Source: Eumeta japonica (Eukaryota; Arthropoda; Insecta; Lepidoptera; Psychidae). Taken from it: DNA of 64,000 nt. This document shows, in pieces, positions 36,201-48,259 of this stretch; positions within the stretch are counted from its first letter, which is position 1; each line of letters starts with the position of its first letter. The stretch spans positions 186,001 to 250,000 of the forward strand of contig BGZK01000765.1 in NCBI GenBank assembly GCA_005406025.1, written 5' to 3'. Made by a program: the position numbers and the translations under genes. Below the pieces are notes generated by a model, which worked only from the letters and a program-made list of their open reading frames with translations, was not told the DNA's origin and searched no databases.

Positions 36201-38160
36201 CAGACAACAATACAACTTTCCGCACTGTTTATCAATATAACCAGACAACAATACAACCTTCCGGCACTGTTTATCAATATAACCAGACAACAATACAACC
36301 TTCCGGCACTGTTTATCAATATAACCAGACAACAATACAACCTTCCGGCACTGTTTATCAATATAACCAGACAACAATACAACCTTCCGGCACTGTTTAT
36401 CAATATAACCAGACAACAATACAACCTTCCGGCACTGTTTATCAATATAACCAGATAACAATACAACTTTCCGGCACTGTTTATCAATATAACCAGACAA
36501 TACAACCTTCCAGCACTGTTTATCAATATAACCAGACAACAATACAACCTTCCGGCACTGTTTATCAATATAACCAGATAACAATACAACTTTCCGGCAC
36601 TGTTTATCAATATAACCAGACAACAATACAACCTTCCAGCACTGTTTATCAATATAACCAGACAACAATACAACCTTCCGGCACTGTTTATCAATATAAC
36701 CAGATAACAATACAACTTTCCGGCACTGTTTATCAATATAACCAGACAACAATACAACCTTCCAGCACTGTTTATCAATATAACCAGACAACAATACAAC
36801 CTTCCGGCACTGTTTATCAATATAACCAGATAACAATACAACTTTCCGGCACTGTTTATCAATATAACCAGACAACAATACAACCTTCCAGCACTGTTTA
36901 TCAATATAACCAGATAACAATACAACTTTCCGGCACTGTTTATCAATATAACCAGACAACAATACAACCTTCCGGCACTGTTTATCAATATAACCAGATA
37001 ACAATACAACTTTCCGGCACTGTTTATCAATATAACCAGACAACAATACAACCTTCCAGCACTGTTTATCAATATAACCAGACAACAATACAACCTTCCG
37101 GCACTGTTTATCAATATAACCAGATAACAATACAACTTTCCGGCACTGTTTATCAATATAACCAGACAACAATACAACCTTCCGGCACTGTTTATCAATA
37201 TAACCAGACAACAATACAACCTTCCGGCACTGTTTATCAATATAACCAGATAACAATACAACCTTCCAGCACTGTTTATCAATATAACCAGACAACAATA
37301 CAACCTTCCGGCACTGTTTATCAATATAACCAGATAACAATACAACTTTCCGGCACTGTTTATCAATATAACCAGACAACAATACAACCTTCCAGCACTG
37401 TTTATCAATATAACCAGACAACAATACAACCTTCCAGCACTGTTTATCAATATAACCAGATAACAATACAACTTTCCGGCACTGTTTATCAATATAACCA
37501 GATAACAATACAACCTTCCGGCACTGTTTATCAATATAACCAGACAACAATACAACCTTCCGGCACTGTTTATCAATATAACCAGATAACAATACAACCT
37601 TCCAGCACTGTTTATCAATATAACCAGACAACAATACAACCTTCCAGCACTGTTTATCAATATAACCAGACAACAATACAACCTTCCAGCACTGTTTATC
37701 AATATAACCAGACAACAATACAACCTTCCGGCACTGTTTATCAATATAACCAGATAACAATACAACCTTCCAGCACTGTTTATCAATATAACCAGACAAC
37801 AATACAACCTTCCGGCACTGTTTATCAATATAACCAGACAACAATACAACTTTCCGGCACTGTTTATCAATATAACCAGACAACAATACAACCTTCCGGC
37901 ACTGTTTATCAATATAACCAGACAACAATACAACCTTCCAGCACTGTTTATCAATATAACCAGACAACAATACAACCTTCCAGCACTGTTTATCAATATA
38001 ACCAGACAACAATACAACCTTCCGGCACTGTTTATCAATATAACCAGACAACAATACAACCTTCCAGCACTGTTTATCAATATAACCAGATAACAATACA
38101 ACCTTCCAGCACTGTTTATCAATAAAGCCAGACAACAATACAACTTCCAGCACTGTTTAT
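30289..38160. repeat. Large satellite array, 42-bp monomer, about 190 copies
   Basis: The monomer contains GGCACTGTTTATCAATATAA followed by CCAGAYAACAATACAAC and YTTCC, total 42 bp. Main variant sites are GAT/GAC, CTTT/CCTT and CCGG/CCAG; GAT goes mostly with CTTT, and GAC with CCTT. Because 42 is a multiple of 3, three of the six frames contain no stop: minus GYIDKQCRKVVLLS, minus GKLYCYLVILINSA and plus GTVYQYNQITIQLS, each 14 residues. This creates minus-strand open frames of up to 1110 codons (32138-35470) that overlap one another. I do not annotate them as genes: they overlap in different frames, start at chance Met codons made by 1-bp deletions, and have no other coding sign. Indels are dense from 30289 to about 31290 and rare in the core. 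Confidence 0.97.
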
Positions 38161-38450
38161 CAATATAAGCCAGACAACAATACAACCATTCCAGACTGAT
38201 GATCAATATAACAGACAACAATACAACCTTCCGACTGTTGAAAATTATCGCAGCAACAATCAACCTTCCACACTGTTTAAATATAACCGCGCATACAACT
38301 TTCCCCACTAATTTATCAATATAACGCCGACGACAATACAACCTTCCGGTTACGTTTACAATTAGCAGACAACGTTACAAACTTGAGCACGTGTTTATCA
38401 ATATAACCGGATAACAATACGAACTTTCTGGCACTGTTTATCAATGTCAC
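38161..38450. repeat. Decayed right edge of the 42-bp satellite
   Basis: Monomers remain recognisable (ACAATACAACCTTCC, TTTATCAATATAACCGGATA) but carry many indels and substitutions. The last clear one ends near 38444, just before TGTCACATTCGG. Confidence 0.9.
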
Positions 38451-39399
38451 ATTCGGTTCAATTTAACGCGCGCCGTATGTGCGCGTGCGGGCGTGTGCGC
38501 GGGAGTTTATATAAAAACGCGATTAAAATACCATACGAATTTCTTCAGCTATCTTGGTTCAGTAAAACTGTTTTTAAATTACAGTATTGTAGATTCAAGT
38601 ACGTTTACTAGAATATTTGTATTAGATTAGCTTTTTGTCTTATGTTCAATTTTGTAGATTACTGTACGAAATGAAAGTGATACAATAAATGGTAAATATG
38701 GTTATAAAATTAAATGTCATATTTTCATGTATAAAGTTTCTTCTTTCAAAGTCGAAACATAGTAATTATTTTTTACTTTTATCTGTTTATATGTCTTTAT
38801 AACGGAACGTAACTGAACTTACATTTGAACTTGAATTTACATTAAAGTCGATTTTCTCTTGCAAGCAAATCTCTAATACAACTCACTCACTTACTCACTC
38901 ATCACGAAACGTTCGAAACTTTAAGATCTATAAATATGAAGCTTTACAGATAAGTTCTGCATGTCACATAGACATCTGTTAATTTTGAAAACTCAACTAC
39001 TAAGTTTCTAAAAGCAATGTACCCTCTGCTACCAGAGGTCGGAATATTAGATTGTGGAATGTCAGAATGTCAGTTACAGTATCGTATTCTACTATAAAAA
39101 TAATATTAAAAACGTTAAAACTGGTACTCAAGATTTATATTTAAAAATCAAAATATTTTAAAGTGTTGCGAAATATATAAAAAATATACATAGTGGTTAA
39201 TACAAAGTACCGGGATTTGGAATGTCGGAACCTAGAAGCTAAACGAAACACATTCAGACTTTCGGTTAAATATTTTATCAGCGGTTTCTAAAAATTAACC
39301 TGAAGAGAGTAAAAAAATATTTTCAAAGCGAATAGCTCTTTAGCTGTTGTCAATAAACTGATTTATATTAAATACAAGAATTTTTCCTGTTTTTGTTTG
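38451..39399. other. Non-coding DNA, no gene seen
   Basis: A GC-rich, purine/pyrimidine alternating patch (GTGCGCGTGCGGGCGTGTGC, near 38479) adjoins the satellite. The rest is AT-rich. Confidence 0.4.
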
Positions 39400-39720
39400 T
39401 TATCCGCGGCCAACTTTAGAACAAAGCGGCAACACGAACAGAAGGTGAGGGTAACAGGAGTCAAAAGAAAAGGCTTCGTATCGGAGAACGTAATTGGTAT
39501 TGGAATCGAAAGCTTTCGAAAGAATCGAGAGGATTGAGAACGACTTCGAAAACGGCACTACAGTGGGACAGACACAGTATATTATAAAATTCGTTCTACA
39601 CTCATGCAAGCGAAGTCGTAGGCGAATAGCTTGTAAACATTGTATTGATAACGACAACGACATACATTACTATATTTACATCGAGTTAGGTCAAACCTAA
39701 TGGGCGAATTTTCGAATAGC
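39400..39720. repeat. GGAATCG-type repeat region, possible Helitron-like fragment
   Basis: Starts near TTATCCGCGGCCAACTTT (39400), resembling the GC-rich end motif at 27010, and then holds ATTGGAATCGAAAGC, AAGAATCGAGAGGATTGAG and GAACGACTTCGAAAACGG (39490-39560). The two overlapping 68- and 87-codon frames on opposite strands are not convincing. Confidence 0.3.
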
Positions 39721-39984
39721 TACGTTCTTCCGAGTAAAATCGAATCGAAAATTTACTCGTTAGGATCGTAGTAAAATAAGACATGGAAATCGTCCGATTT
39801 TCTGGGAAGGTGAGTTTTCATAAAACACTGTCCTTGTAAAATGTGCTGACCGGCATTCGAAATAGTGTTCTTATACTCTCAAATCTAGCGTATAACGAGT
39901 GTTCCGTACCGGTCGTAAAGAGGAGCCCGCCCTTAAAGAACTATATTGCATATTTTTTTTATTAAAAAAATACGAAGTGGCCCG

Positions 39985-40300
39985 AACGAGGGGCGAACGG
40001 CCACTAAAATGTTACGGTTACGGCGGCGACGTTCCCGGGGATACCTAACTTACGAAATTGGTGATCCCCGAACGGAATATCTCAGCTCTTTAGGTATCGG
40101 ATTAGGTATGGAAGGGTTTCGCCGCGGCTCGGGAAAAATCGGACCGACGAGACTTAGCGCGCCGGAATTTATGGCGTTGTTATAACGAGCTCGATGGGCG
40201 GTCGTGAACAATACGCGGCTGGACGGGTTTTTAAGTCGACCCCGTGGTGGAATCACACGACGCGCAGAGTCCCCGAAAGTGGGCAGCTCCTCTGACACCA
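39985..40300. other. GC-rich, repeat-free island
   Basis: CpG-containing unique sequence with GTTCCCGGGGATACC (40031) and CGCCGGAATTTATGGCGTTG (40160). TTTATGG resembles posterior-Hox/Caudal binding words. Frames on both strands (79 and 82 codons) overlap, so coding is unlikely. A candidate regulatory island (inference). Confidence 0.3.
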
Positions 40301-42439
40301 GTGATTTATAATTTGATTTGATTTGGGTTTAATTATTTTGTCGTGATTTTCCGAATTGAATTACAAATAATTGTTAAATATTATACAAATGTCACCACCG
40401 TCGCAGGGATCGTGTTTAGTTTTATGCAAATGAAATTATCTATTGACATGTGTAAGAAAACAGATCAGAGTGTATTTCTTAGGCGAAATTTTTCCAATTT
40501 TACGTTACCTAAATTGCGCCGAAGGCTGCGACCGTGGATTTTCCGAGAAATATTTTAACGTGTATTTTGGTGACATCTATTGAAGGTCGTAGTCATATCA
40601 ACCATTAGCAAGAGTGCGATACTATTAAATGCAGATGTCGTTCTATAAAACATCTAAGGGAACTGACCGAACCGATCTGCGATTTCTAATGAATTATGTT
40701 AATTAAACTTAACAAAATATCAGTAACAAAACTATGGAAAAATAAGAAGAATGATATAGATCGTTCCGGTAAACTTTATTTAATAAGAAACTACTTGCTG
40801 AAATTCTAAATCTAATAAAAAAAAAAGTTAAACAAATGAAATTTTACTCAAGTAACCGTATTTTTAAATCTTTGAATTTAAAAGTTGATTGACGGGAACG
40901 CTTTTCTAAACTATTTTGATATATATTTTTTTGTTTCTATCACGTAAAATCGTTTTCATTAAGCGGAAGAACTAATTTTCACTAAATTATCTGTACAATG
41001 GTATGGAAAATTTTCCATCTTCGTATACTGATGAGAAGCGATGAAAAAATAGTTGCTGACAAGCGGAGAAAAAAACCTTCAGTTTTAAATATTTCGCATT
41101 AAGAGTCATGCAGTAAATGCCTTTATTATTAATTCAGACAATCGATTTTACGTCAAAATTTACAATATAACACGATTTTTCAGTGGACCACAGTACAAAA
41201 TAACACATACAATCACATGTTTAATAATGTATGACAGTCAGTCATTATACGTGCGTTGATATATAACTGGCATTATTACGTAGATAGGCACTATATAAAT
41301 ATTTAATTTCACATTCGCGTGTAAGCACTTACTTTTTATATTTTTTTACTATGCTGATGTAGCTATTGAGATCGATAACTATGATATAATTTTGACGGGT
41401 AAAGTGACTTTTAAGGAAAATTTATTGTTCAATATTCAGATAAGCAATATGTAAATATAATACGATGCATTTGTATGTTGCTCATTTATTTCTTCTTATA
41501 TTAATTTCATAATATATTTGTTTTATTTATACATTGAAATATAAAATCTTTTTTCCTGTATTTAAAATAGTAAAATTAGGCTGTAAATATTTCGTCCATT
41601 GGAGGGTTAAAGAAAAATAATTAATTTTACATAAGAGTGACTTTATTTTCACGTATGACGTATATGCACCTATATAAACACCTCGTATATAAACACTTCG
41701 ACAATACCTACCACGTTTTATTATCGGTAACTACTCTAATAACGTAAACACATACACTCTCTTACGTTAGTTAACAGCGTTATTAGATACAGGAATTGTA
41801 TAATGTGATATAATTATATTTTATTCTCAATAATGCATTCTACAACGAATAGCAGTTTTACCGGGTCTAGAGACTTTACCGTGTAATACAATCATTTATA
41901 GGTAGAATAATATCGTCGATTGTATTTTTATATAATTTTAACATACATACTTCTAGTTGTAGATAACGTTTCAATTTTTATTAATATTTTGAAAATGATA
42001 TTACTTTCTACTGTTAATGCTAGAAATACAACATTTTCACATGTACAAGACTTATTCAACTTTCGAAATTCTTTTTATTGGACTACAACAAAATATAAAT
42101 CTATTTACACGTTGTGACAAGGTCTCTTTGTTCCTTCATCGGAGCACAGTACATAAACGTAATGATTCGTCACATAGAGTAATATGCGTTTAGTCAGTGT
42201 TTTAACTCCGTACGAGTTCCACGCGTAGTTAAGTGCACTTCTCTAATAATCGAAAATATATAACAGTGAACATAAAATTTATTTAGTTTTATTTAACAAA
42301 GCCCCCAGTAACCTACACTTTTAATACCTTAAACAATACGTACATCAACATTAATAGGTTTGAATTACAATTCTATTGATATCCGAATATAAATCCTAGA
42401 AACTGTTTATTCGCCGTATGCAGAACGAAACATAGCATT
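40301..42439. other. AT-rich DNA, no gene seen
   Basis: No recognised gene or repeat. Short frames (65-71 codons) have the Ile/Phe/Asn-rich look of chance. Confidence 0.4.
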
Positions 42440-42665
42440 TGCATTAGCATAGACGCTCCGCCGTTATTAGCGTTTGCGCCGCTGCGGTATTCCCGCACGG
42501 AATGTAGGCTTCGGCCGGCGAAACTGCTCGATTGTTGTGTTCCGATCGCTCACAATGCGGGAGCGCCGACGCCGTGATAGGGGAATTTCATTTTCGGCGC
42601 TGCGCCGGTCCAAGTTCGCGTCGGGTGCGCATATAGTTGTACGTGTAAGCCGCTAAAAATAATTT
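42440..42665. other. GC-rich, repeat-free island
   Basis: CpG-dense unique sequence (GCGTTTGCGCCGCTGCGG near 42469; GAGCGCCGACGCCGTGATAG near 42561). The 60-codon frame is Arg-rich because of composition. A candidate regulatory element or promoter. Confidence 0.3.
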
Positions 42666-43010
42666 TTTTAGCAGTCGCGCTTTAAGTCTGATACGGTACC
42701 GTATAAACGACAAATACGAAGGCATGAAAGTTCAATTCTCCACGTACACAAAGGATTATAAACGCGATTGTTGTTTTTTGCATCGTAAATATACAGTTAA
42801 TAAATAAGTCAAAAAAGAAAAACTCTTAAAAGCATTACAGTTCACTCCAGTTTCATTTACCTACAGTACGTTGGGCAAACGTTTTGAAGAACGTTTAGTC
42901 TATTAAAATGTTGATTATTCTCTATGATTGTCTGAACGTGCTACAATCGTTTAATATAAAACTATTTCGACTCGTTAGCAAGTGTCCTTATTTATATCGT
43001 AACTGGCAAA

Positions 43011-43561
43011 AGTCTAAGATCCGGCAATAGAAAAATGTACCCTCATTTGTTAATTAGATCAAATAAAGTTTTAAAGGTAGATAACAGTATTATAAATTTA
43101 TGAGCACAATGTCTGCCACCGTAGTCCTGCTGCTACTAAAATTAATCAATTAATTAATAATTATTTTTTTTGCTTCTTATGTTAATTGCATATCGCAAGT
43201 ACAAAACTTTCGAATATGTTGTTTTACACCTTGTTACAATAAGCGCGCTTTACTCCTGCTACAGCTAGCTGTAGCCAGGTGTAAACAGGTAGATAAACCG
43301 AACTTGTTTCCCTCATCTGTTAATTAAAAAAATGAACACTTATGTAAAGTTTACAAAATTCTAAATATATTTATAACTGGTAGCTACTCTGAAATTATTT
43401 GCAGCCTACATAAAAAAAATAAGTAATTAGTGTTAATAGTAGTAGGACTACTGTGGCAGACATTGTTCTCAGAAATTTATAATATTGTTATTTGCCTTTA
43501 AAGCACTATTTAATTCAATTAACAGATGAGGGTATATTTTTCTAATGCCGGATCTTAGACT
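43011..43561. mobile_element. 551-bp foldback element with about 150-bp terminal inverted repeats
   Basis: 43011-43160 and 43415-43561 are reverse complements over about 150 bp, clearly alike throughout (both start AGTCTAAGATCCGGCAWTAG reading inwards and share ACAATGTCTGCCAC and TAGTCCT). The interior has its own palindromes: CTACAGCTAGCTGTAG is perfect at 43259-43274, flanked by TTTACACCT / AGGTGTAAA. CCCTCATCTGTTAATT occurs a third time inside (about 43312). There is no coding capacity. A long-TIR MITE or foldback transposon; the superfamily and target duplication are not clear. Confidence 0.85.
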
Positions 43562-43654
43562 AGTACACTTTAGCGTGTTGGTATAAGGTAGCTTCAAGAT
43601 TATACTAGAACAGTAAGTACTAAACGTGTTTATATTTTATACACAAAGCAATTA

Positions 43655-43800
43655 AATAATCTATAAACAGGTTGCATGGTACGGGATTAATTTTGAGAGT
43701 CATCGGTTCAAGTCTCGGTTTGCATTCTGTAAATGTTACTTTCTCTATGCAAGCGATCAGCTCAAAGATGAGGTGACACCCGGGCGCTGTATCACTTACT
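43655..43800 (+). mobile_element. Degenerate tRNA-like SINE (tentative)
   Basis: A B-box-like stretch ATCGGTTCAAGTCTCGG (near 43702) follows a weak A-box-like region around GGTTGCATGGTACGGGA. A body with AAGATGAGGTGACACCCGGG follows. Only the B box is persuasive. Confidence 0.35.
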
Positions 43801-45118
43801 ATGTTTAAAATCTTACGTACGCACATATGCCATCTTTTGTTTCGATGACATATATACTATCGCTTTTCATGAATTTTAAACTATCGATATGCACAACAAA
43901 CTTTTTCAGAGCATGAAGCTACGAACTGTCAACTGTCAGCACGCGCTTGGCAGTAAGCATAAACAAAAAATGTACTGAAACAGACAATCGCAACATCGAG
44001 TCAAGAAAGTGCGGAGGCAGTACATGTCGGGGAAAGAGAGTTGTATTTTGAAAGCGTCAGTCATTAGAAGTATCCTCTCGAACGAAAGGGATGTTAAGTT
44101 TGTTCTTGTCGTGTTCATGCGCGCGTATATGAAATTTACAATTTTTTTCTGTTCACTTTAACTATTAGACAAAATATTTAGTTTAGAAATTACCGTAAAC
44201 AATATCGTATCGATAGTGTCGTACTCGAGCAACAGAGATTATTTTAGCGGCATATAAATATAACTTCTATTTTAACTATTCGATATGCGACGTTTAAATT
44301 TAAACAGAAATAAATTCAGTGACACTACATGGTCATAATATAAACTCAATTCTACTTGTAGTTTAGTTCATGAAAAATCATTATACAATATGTTGGACTA
44401 CAACAAAATAGAAATATATTAGTTATTATTGATAATTAGATATTATATTTAGGTTTCACTATTTAGAGCAGATCATAGTGGCGCATTCGTTTGCAAAATG
44501 TTTTAATTCGTAATATTTTTTTAATATCCGGAAGGTCTTTCTGATTATAAAATTTGTAAGATGACACTTTGTGTATTTTGACGTTATTATTTAAACAACA
44601 AAAAACTATATAGCCTAGAAAAAATGCATTTATTGCAATCAATTAATTTTTTATAATGTCCTCACACCCATCATCGTATCTCCAACCCATTAATTGTTAT
44701 GATTTTATAAAAAATGAAAACCCTAATTTTCTTGTTAATTAATATATCTTAAAATTGAAATGCTAATATTTTTAATTTTTTATCAAATATTTCAATTATA
44801 TTAAACAAAATAGCCTAAATAAATTTTCAAAATTCTGTTTATTTTTATGTTTTTTTTTACGTTACAACAATATGCTTCCTACACGTAGAAATTTCTCAAG
44901 GATCACAACAGGTATGTTTGTATTCTTTTACCTTATTGAAAAATATATTAGCGGTAATATGTTAAAAAAAATAACATTACTGTTTCTTTATTTCATTTAT
45001 GTTTAATCTATATACTTTTACACCTGCCAGTACGATATATGTATAGAATACGAGAGTTGAAGAAGTGTGACTGTTTGTCTACTTAGTTAGTTTCTTTACG
45101 AAAAACGGTAAACATTTA
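43801..45118. other. AT-rich DNA, no gene seen
   Basis: No recognised gene or repeat. The 60-codon minus frame at 43936-44118 is unremarkable. Confidence 0.4.
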
Positions 45119-45790
45119 CAGTAAAAACGGATAGAGATATTGAAAAGCAAGTGAATGCAAGAAATAAAGTGATTGAAGACTTGCTTGTTGTTTTGAATGA
45201 ATAGTATGAATGTCTCAGGACAAGCATATTTGATTATCTATAATGAAGTTATAATTCCTACGCTATGTAAAGTAGTAAAAGTTAGATGTGGCAGAAAAAA
45301 TATGGAAGTAGAATCAATGCAGTGTAGTTACAATCTCTGCATATTATTTGCAAAGTATCTTTGAGTAATAGATACAGGAAACATGATGTAACAGAACGGT
45401 GTGATCTGAAAGAAAATGTAGTGGCTAGAGCATGTCGCGGTGACTTTGCCAGATGGATAACTTTCCTTACATTCGTTCTTTCTAGATGGAAAGGACGAAC
45501 AATAGGAATGTAAGGAATTTAAAGAAAAGTGATAAAATAATGTCATAGAGGGAATGTATGTGATGATGTGATGAATGGTCGACAAGGGTTGCCCTATAAT
45601 ATCTTATATAGACACTGGTGGGATATTTAAGAATGGCCAAATTTTAAGTAGCCGAAATCGATATACTAACATGAAACGGTTGACAGATATCAGATAAGCA
45701 TGAGATATATCCAAAAATCATATGCGGAAATATGTGGTCTTTATCTACTCTTTTGGTAAATAGACGTGAGTTTATATTGTTATATTATAT
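45119..45790 (+). pseudogene. LINE reverse-transcriptase 3' fragment
   Basis: Plus-strand pieces of the C-terminal part of a non-LTR retrotransposon ORF: KQVNARNKV (45140s), INAV then SLHIICKVSLSNRYRKHDVT (from about 45310), ERCDLKENVVARA (about 45385-45430), then NGQILSSRNRYTNMKRLTDI (about 45635-45695), and a C-terminal block in the position of SAYPSGK (about 45760). Many stops and frameshifts break it. This is the same family as the fragments at 442-800 and 60600-61025 and the most complete of the three, though all are 5'-truncated, as is usual for LINE insertions. Confidence 0.65.
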
Positions 45791-47099
45791 ATACTTAGTA
45801 CCAATAAAAAAATTACAGACATTTTCAATAAAAAGTTGTAATAGTAAATATATTTTTAAACAACTGTAATCTATTTGAAAAAGTGAATGAAGCGAAAATT
45901 GATGCCAAATGGTGCCAAAATCTATGATATGTAATTTAATCATTTAAGTCATATTATTAAACGCAGATGAAATATTATTTATTTATACTCTCCAAATTTA
46001 TAAATTTAATAAATAGGAGGAAGAGCGATTTTTTTTTGATATTATTGCCGGAGCGATCACTCATATACTAAATTTTAAAATAACACTATTCCTTCTTTTG
46101 TAAACATGTATTTTTCCAATCCAATAAGTATTACAATAAAATGAAGAGGGATTTCCGAGACTCCATTGAATTTACAATGAGAAATGTGATGAATCCAATA
46201 CGGCAGCTCGTTCTACGTCCGACCCGTCTCGCCACTCAGGCAAAAATACCGTGTAAACATCGTCAGTACTTATGCTCTCAATTAGTTCACCAGCCCTTAA
46301 AATCTTTTCTCATCGGTTGAAGCTGTATTTATAAAATCCGATATAATCCAACAGCGCAAAATTTGTACTGAACTCAATAATTTTGATGTAAATAATAATA
46401 CCGATAACAACATTATCAGTAAAATGTAAGAATAGGCCTAATGCAGCCATAAACCGTTAAGTTGAAATATTTGAAGTTTTAATACTTTTAGGCATTATAA
46501 TACGTATCTTCAAAATATCAGATTAGAATCAACCCCTTTTTTTTTTTGGTAGAGTAGCTTTCGTTCAATTTTGCTAAATAATTTGCCGTTTGCATTTAAA
46601 ATCATTTCAAATCGATGGCTATTATACTTAAAAGCTTTAATTGTCAAGAAAACACTGGCTGGTGAAAAAATATATGTGTGAACGTGAATGGACAAAATTG
46701 TCGACCCTTCGTCTTTTCAGTTTCATCAGGAACATTATAAAAGTGATATCTATTATGGGAAAGGATATTACTACATTTTAAATTAAAGTTATACAGCGGT
46801 ATTTTAAAGGCATGGTCAACATGTAGTGAGCTCTTTACAATGTCTCAGGATTCTCGATTTAAAATTTATACCTCTGTTTGGAGCCACGCAACCTCTACGT
46901 TTTTACTTCTTTAACAAAAGCAACAAAACATATTTTATTTACTAATATTTGTCGTATATTATTTTATGGTGGTAAACTAGTTGTATATTGGCCACGTTTA
47001 CAACTAGTTTTCTAATAGTTCGTAATCCAATTTCCTTCACTACGCAGTTTAGAGTTTAAAGATGAACGAAAAGTCTTCATAAAAGTCGTTCTTGAGAAC
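45791..47099. other. AT-rich DNA, no gene seen
   Basis: A small moderate-GC patch at 46195-46260. Otherwise nothing recognised. Confidence 0.4.
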
Positions 47100-47880
47100 T
47101 ATACTCTTCCTTTTAACGCTCCAGGACCACGCGCGCTCGATGGCGAGGCACGAACTTATCCGACCGAGTCAATTTAAGTTGCTCAAAGTTATACTTATGC
47201 TCTTTTACTTGTTTCTCATATGAATAAAATGAATTTCTTAACTTGTAATATTCTTAAAAATATCGACAAAAGCTTTAAATCCCAGACAGCCGTATAACAA
47301 ACCAACAACAAGCCTCAAAACAGCACGAGCGCCGAATTATTAAGGTCCGTCCGACATGATTCGATTCATTTCGAACAGGAGACAGGGAGAAGGAGATCCG
47401 AGAGTGAATCAAAGCTTTTATTTCTCGCGCCGAAGCACCCCATTGTCTTCGACGGAAAACGGGTACGTATTAAGGCTCGCTTCCTCTTGCGTAAATAAAA
47501 TCCATCGCCTTAGAGAGAGAGAGGGCTCCGCGGCGAGTGCAGGCGCCGCCGCGGCGGGGGCGGGGAGGAGGTGTAATGCCTCATGCGAGTGTCGGGGACA
47601 ATGCAAAGTAGATTGAATTGGAAAAAAGTCTCTTCGGTAGAATGGCGGCTTTGGGGCTCCGGGGACTCGAAAGGGTTAACACAATGAGGAGCCGCGCGGC
47701 GGCTTTTAAGCCTCTATTGAGGTGTAAATAGCGGCGTCTGTCTAGACGCGGCTGTGTAATCATATCGAGCTATGAATAGAGAGCCTTCACGGAACCCTTC
47801 CCACGAAAAGGGTCGGAGGCCTCGTCGTGATTTGAAAACGTCGTGTTTAAGTGAAAAACAATTTTACGGCCTAATTAAGA
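47100..47880. other. Largest GC-rich, repeat-free island
   Basis: About 780 bp of unique moderate- to high-GC sequence. It includes a GA run (AGAGAGAGAGAGG, about 47512-47524) next to a GCCGCCGCGGCGG core (about 47545-47557), GCCGCGCGGCGGC (about 47691-47703) and GGCCTAATTAAGAC (near 47868). Frames of 60-86 codons on both strands overlap. GA runs beside CpG-rich DNA are typical of insect GAGA-factor-bound promoters and regulatory elements, so this is the best candidate for a functional noncoding element (inference). Confidence 0.35.
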
Positions 47881-47930
47881 CTGGTCGTATAAAACTCACA
47901 AAACACTGATTTCGATGTCTTTTATTCTAA

Positions 47931-47951
47931 TATATATATATATATATATAT
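47931..47951. repeat. (TA)n microsatellite
   Basis: Uninterrupted TA dinucleotides, about ten units. A similar shorter run lies at about 51051-51068. Confidence 0.9.
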
Positions 47952-48259
47952 GACATTTACGAATATTTGAAAATTTCGGCCGAAGTTTATTTTGAGCGAC
48001 CGCGTAACAAATCATTCTGTGCCATGACGGATGTTGTTAATTATTATCTTACGCCCCCTTCCGGCCAATTATTTCTTCATAATTTAATGAAAACATAAAA
48101 TTAACTCTGTAGGAAATACTTTTGGAGTTTTATTGGATCCTGTAAGTATAAAAAAAGCAAGAATGCACTTGTAATAAGAATTCAGTGAGACAAAAAAGAC
48201 TTGCTAGTATAACTTTATGGATTTCAACTTTTGGCTCTAATAATCACTATACCTATACT

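Noticed and set aside
30289..38160. CRISPR-like regular repeats
   Set aside because: There are no spacers: the 42-bp units are directly adjacent, and the genome is eukaryotic.
42474..42656. Arg-rich 60-codon frame as a peptide gene
   Set aside because: Composition follows from the GC island. No supporting signal.
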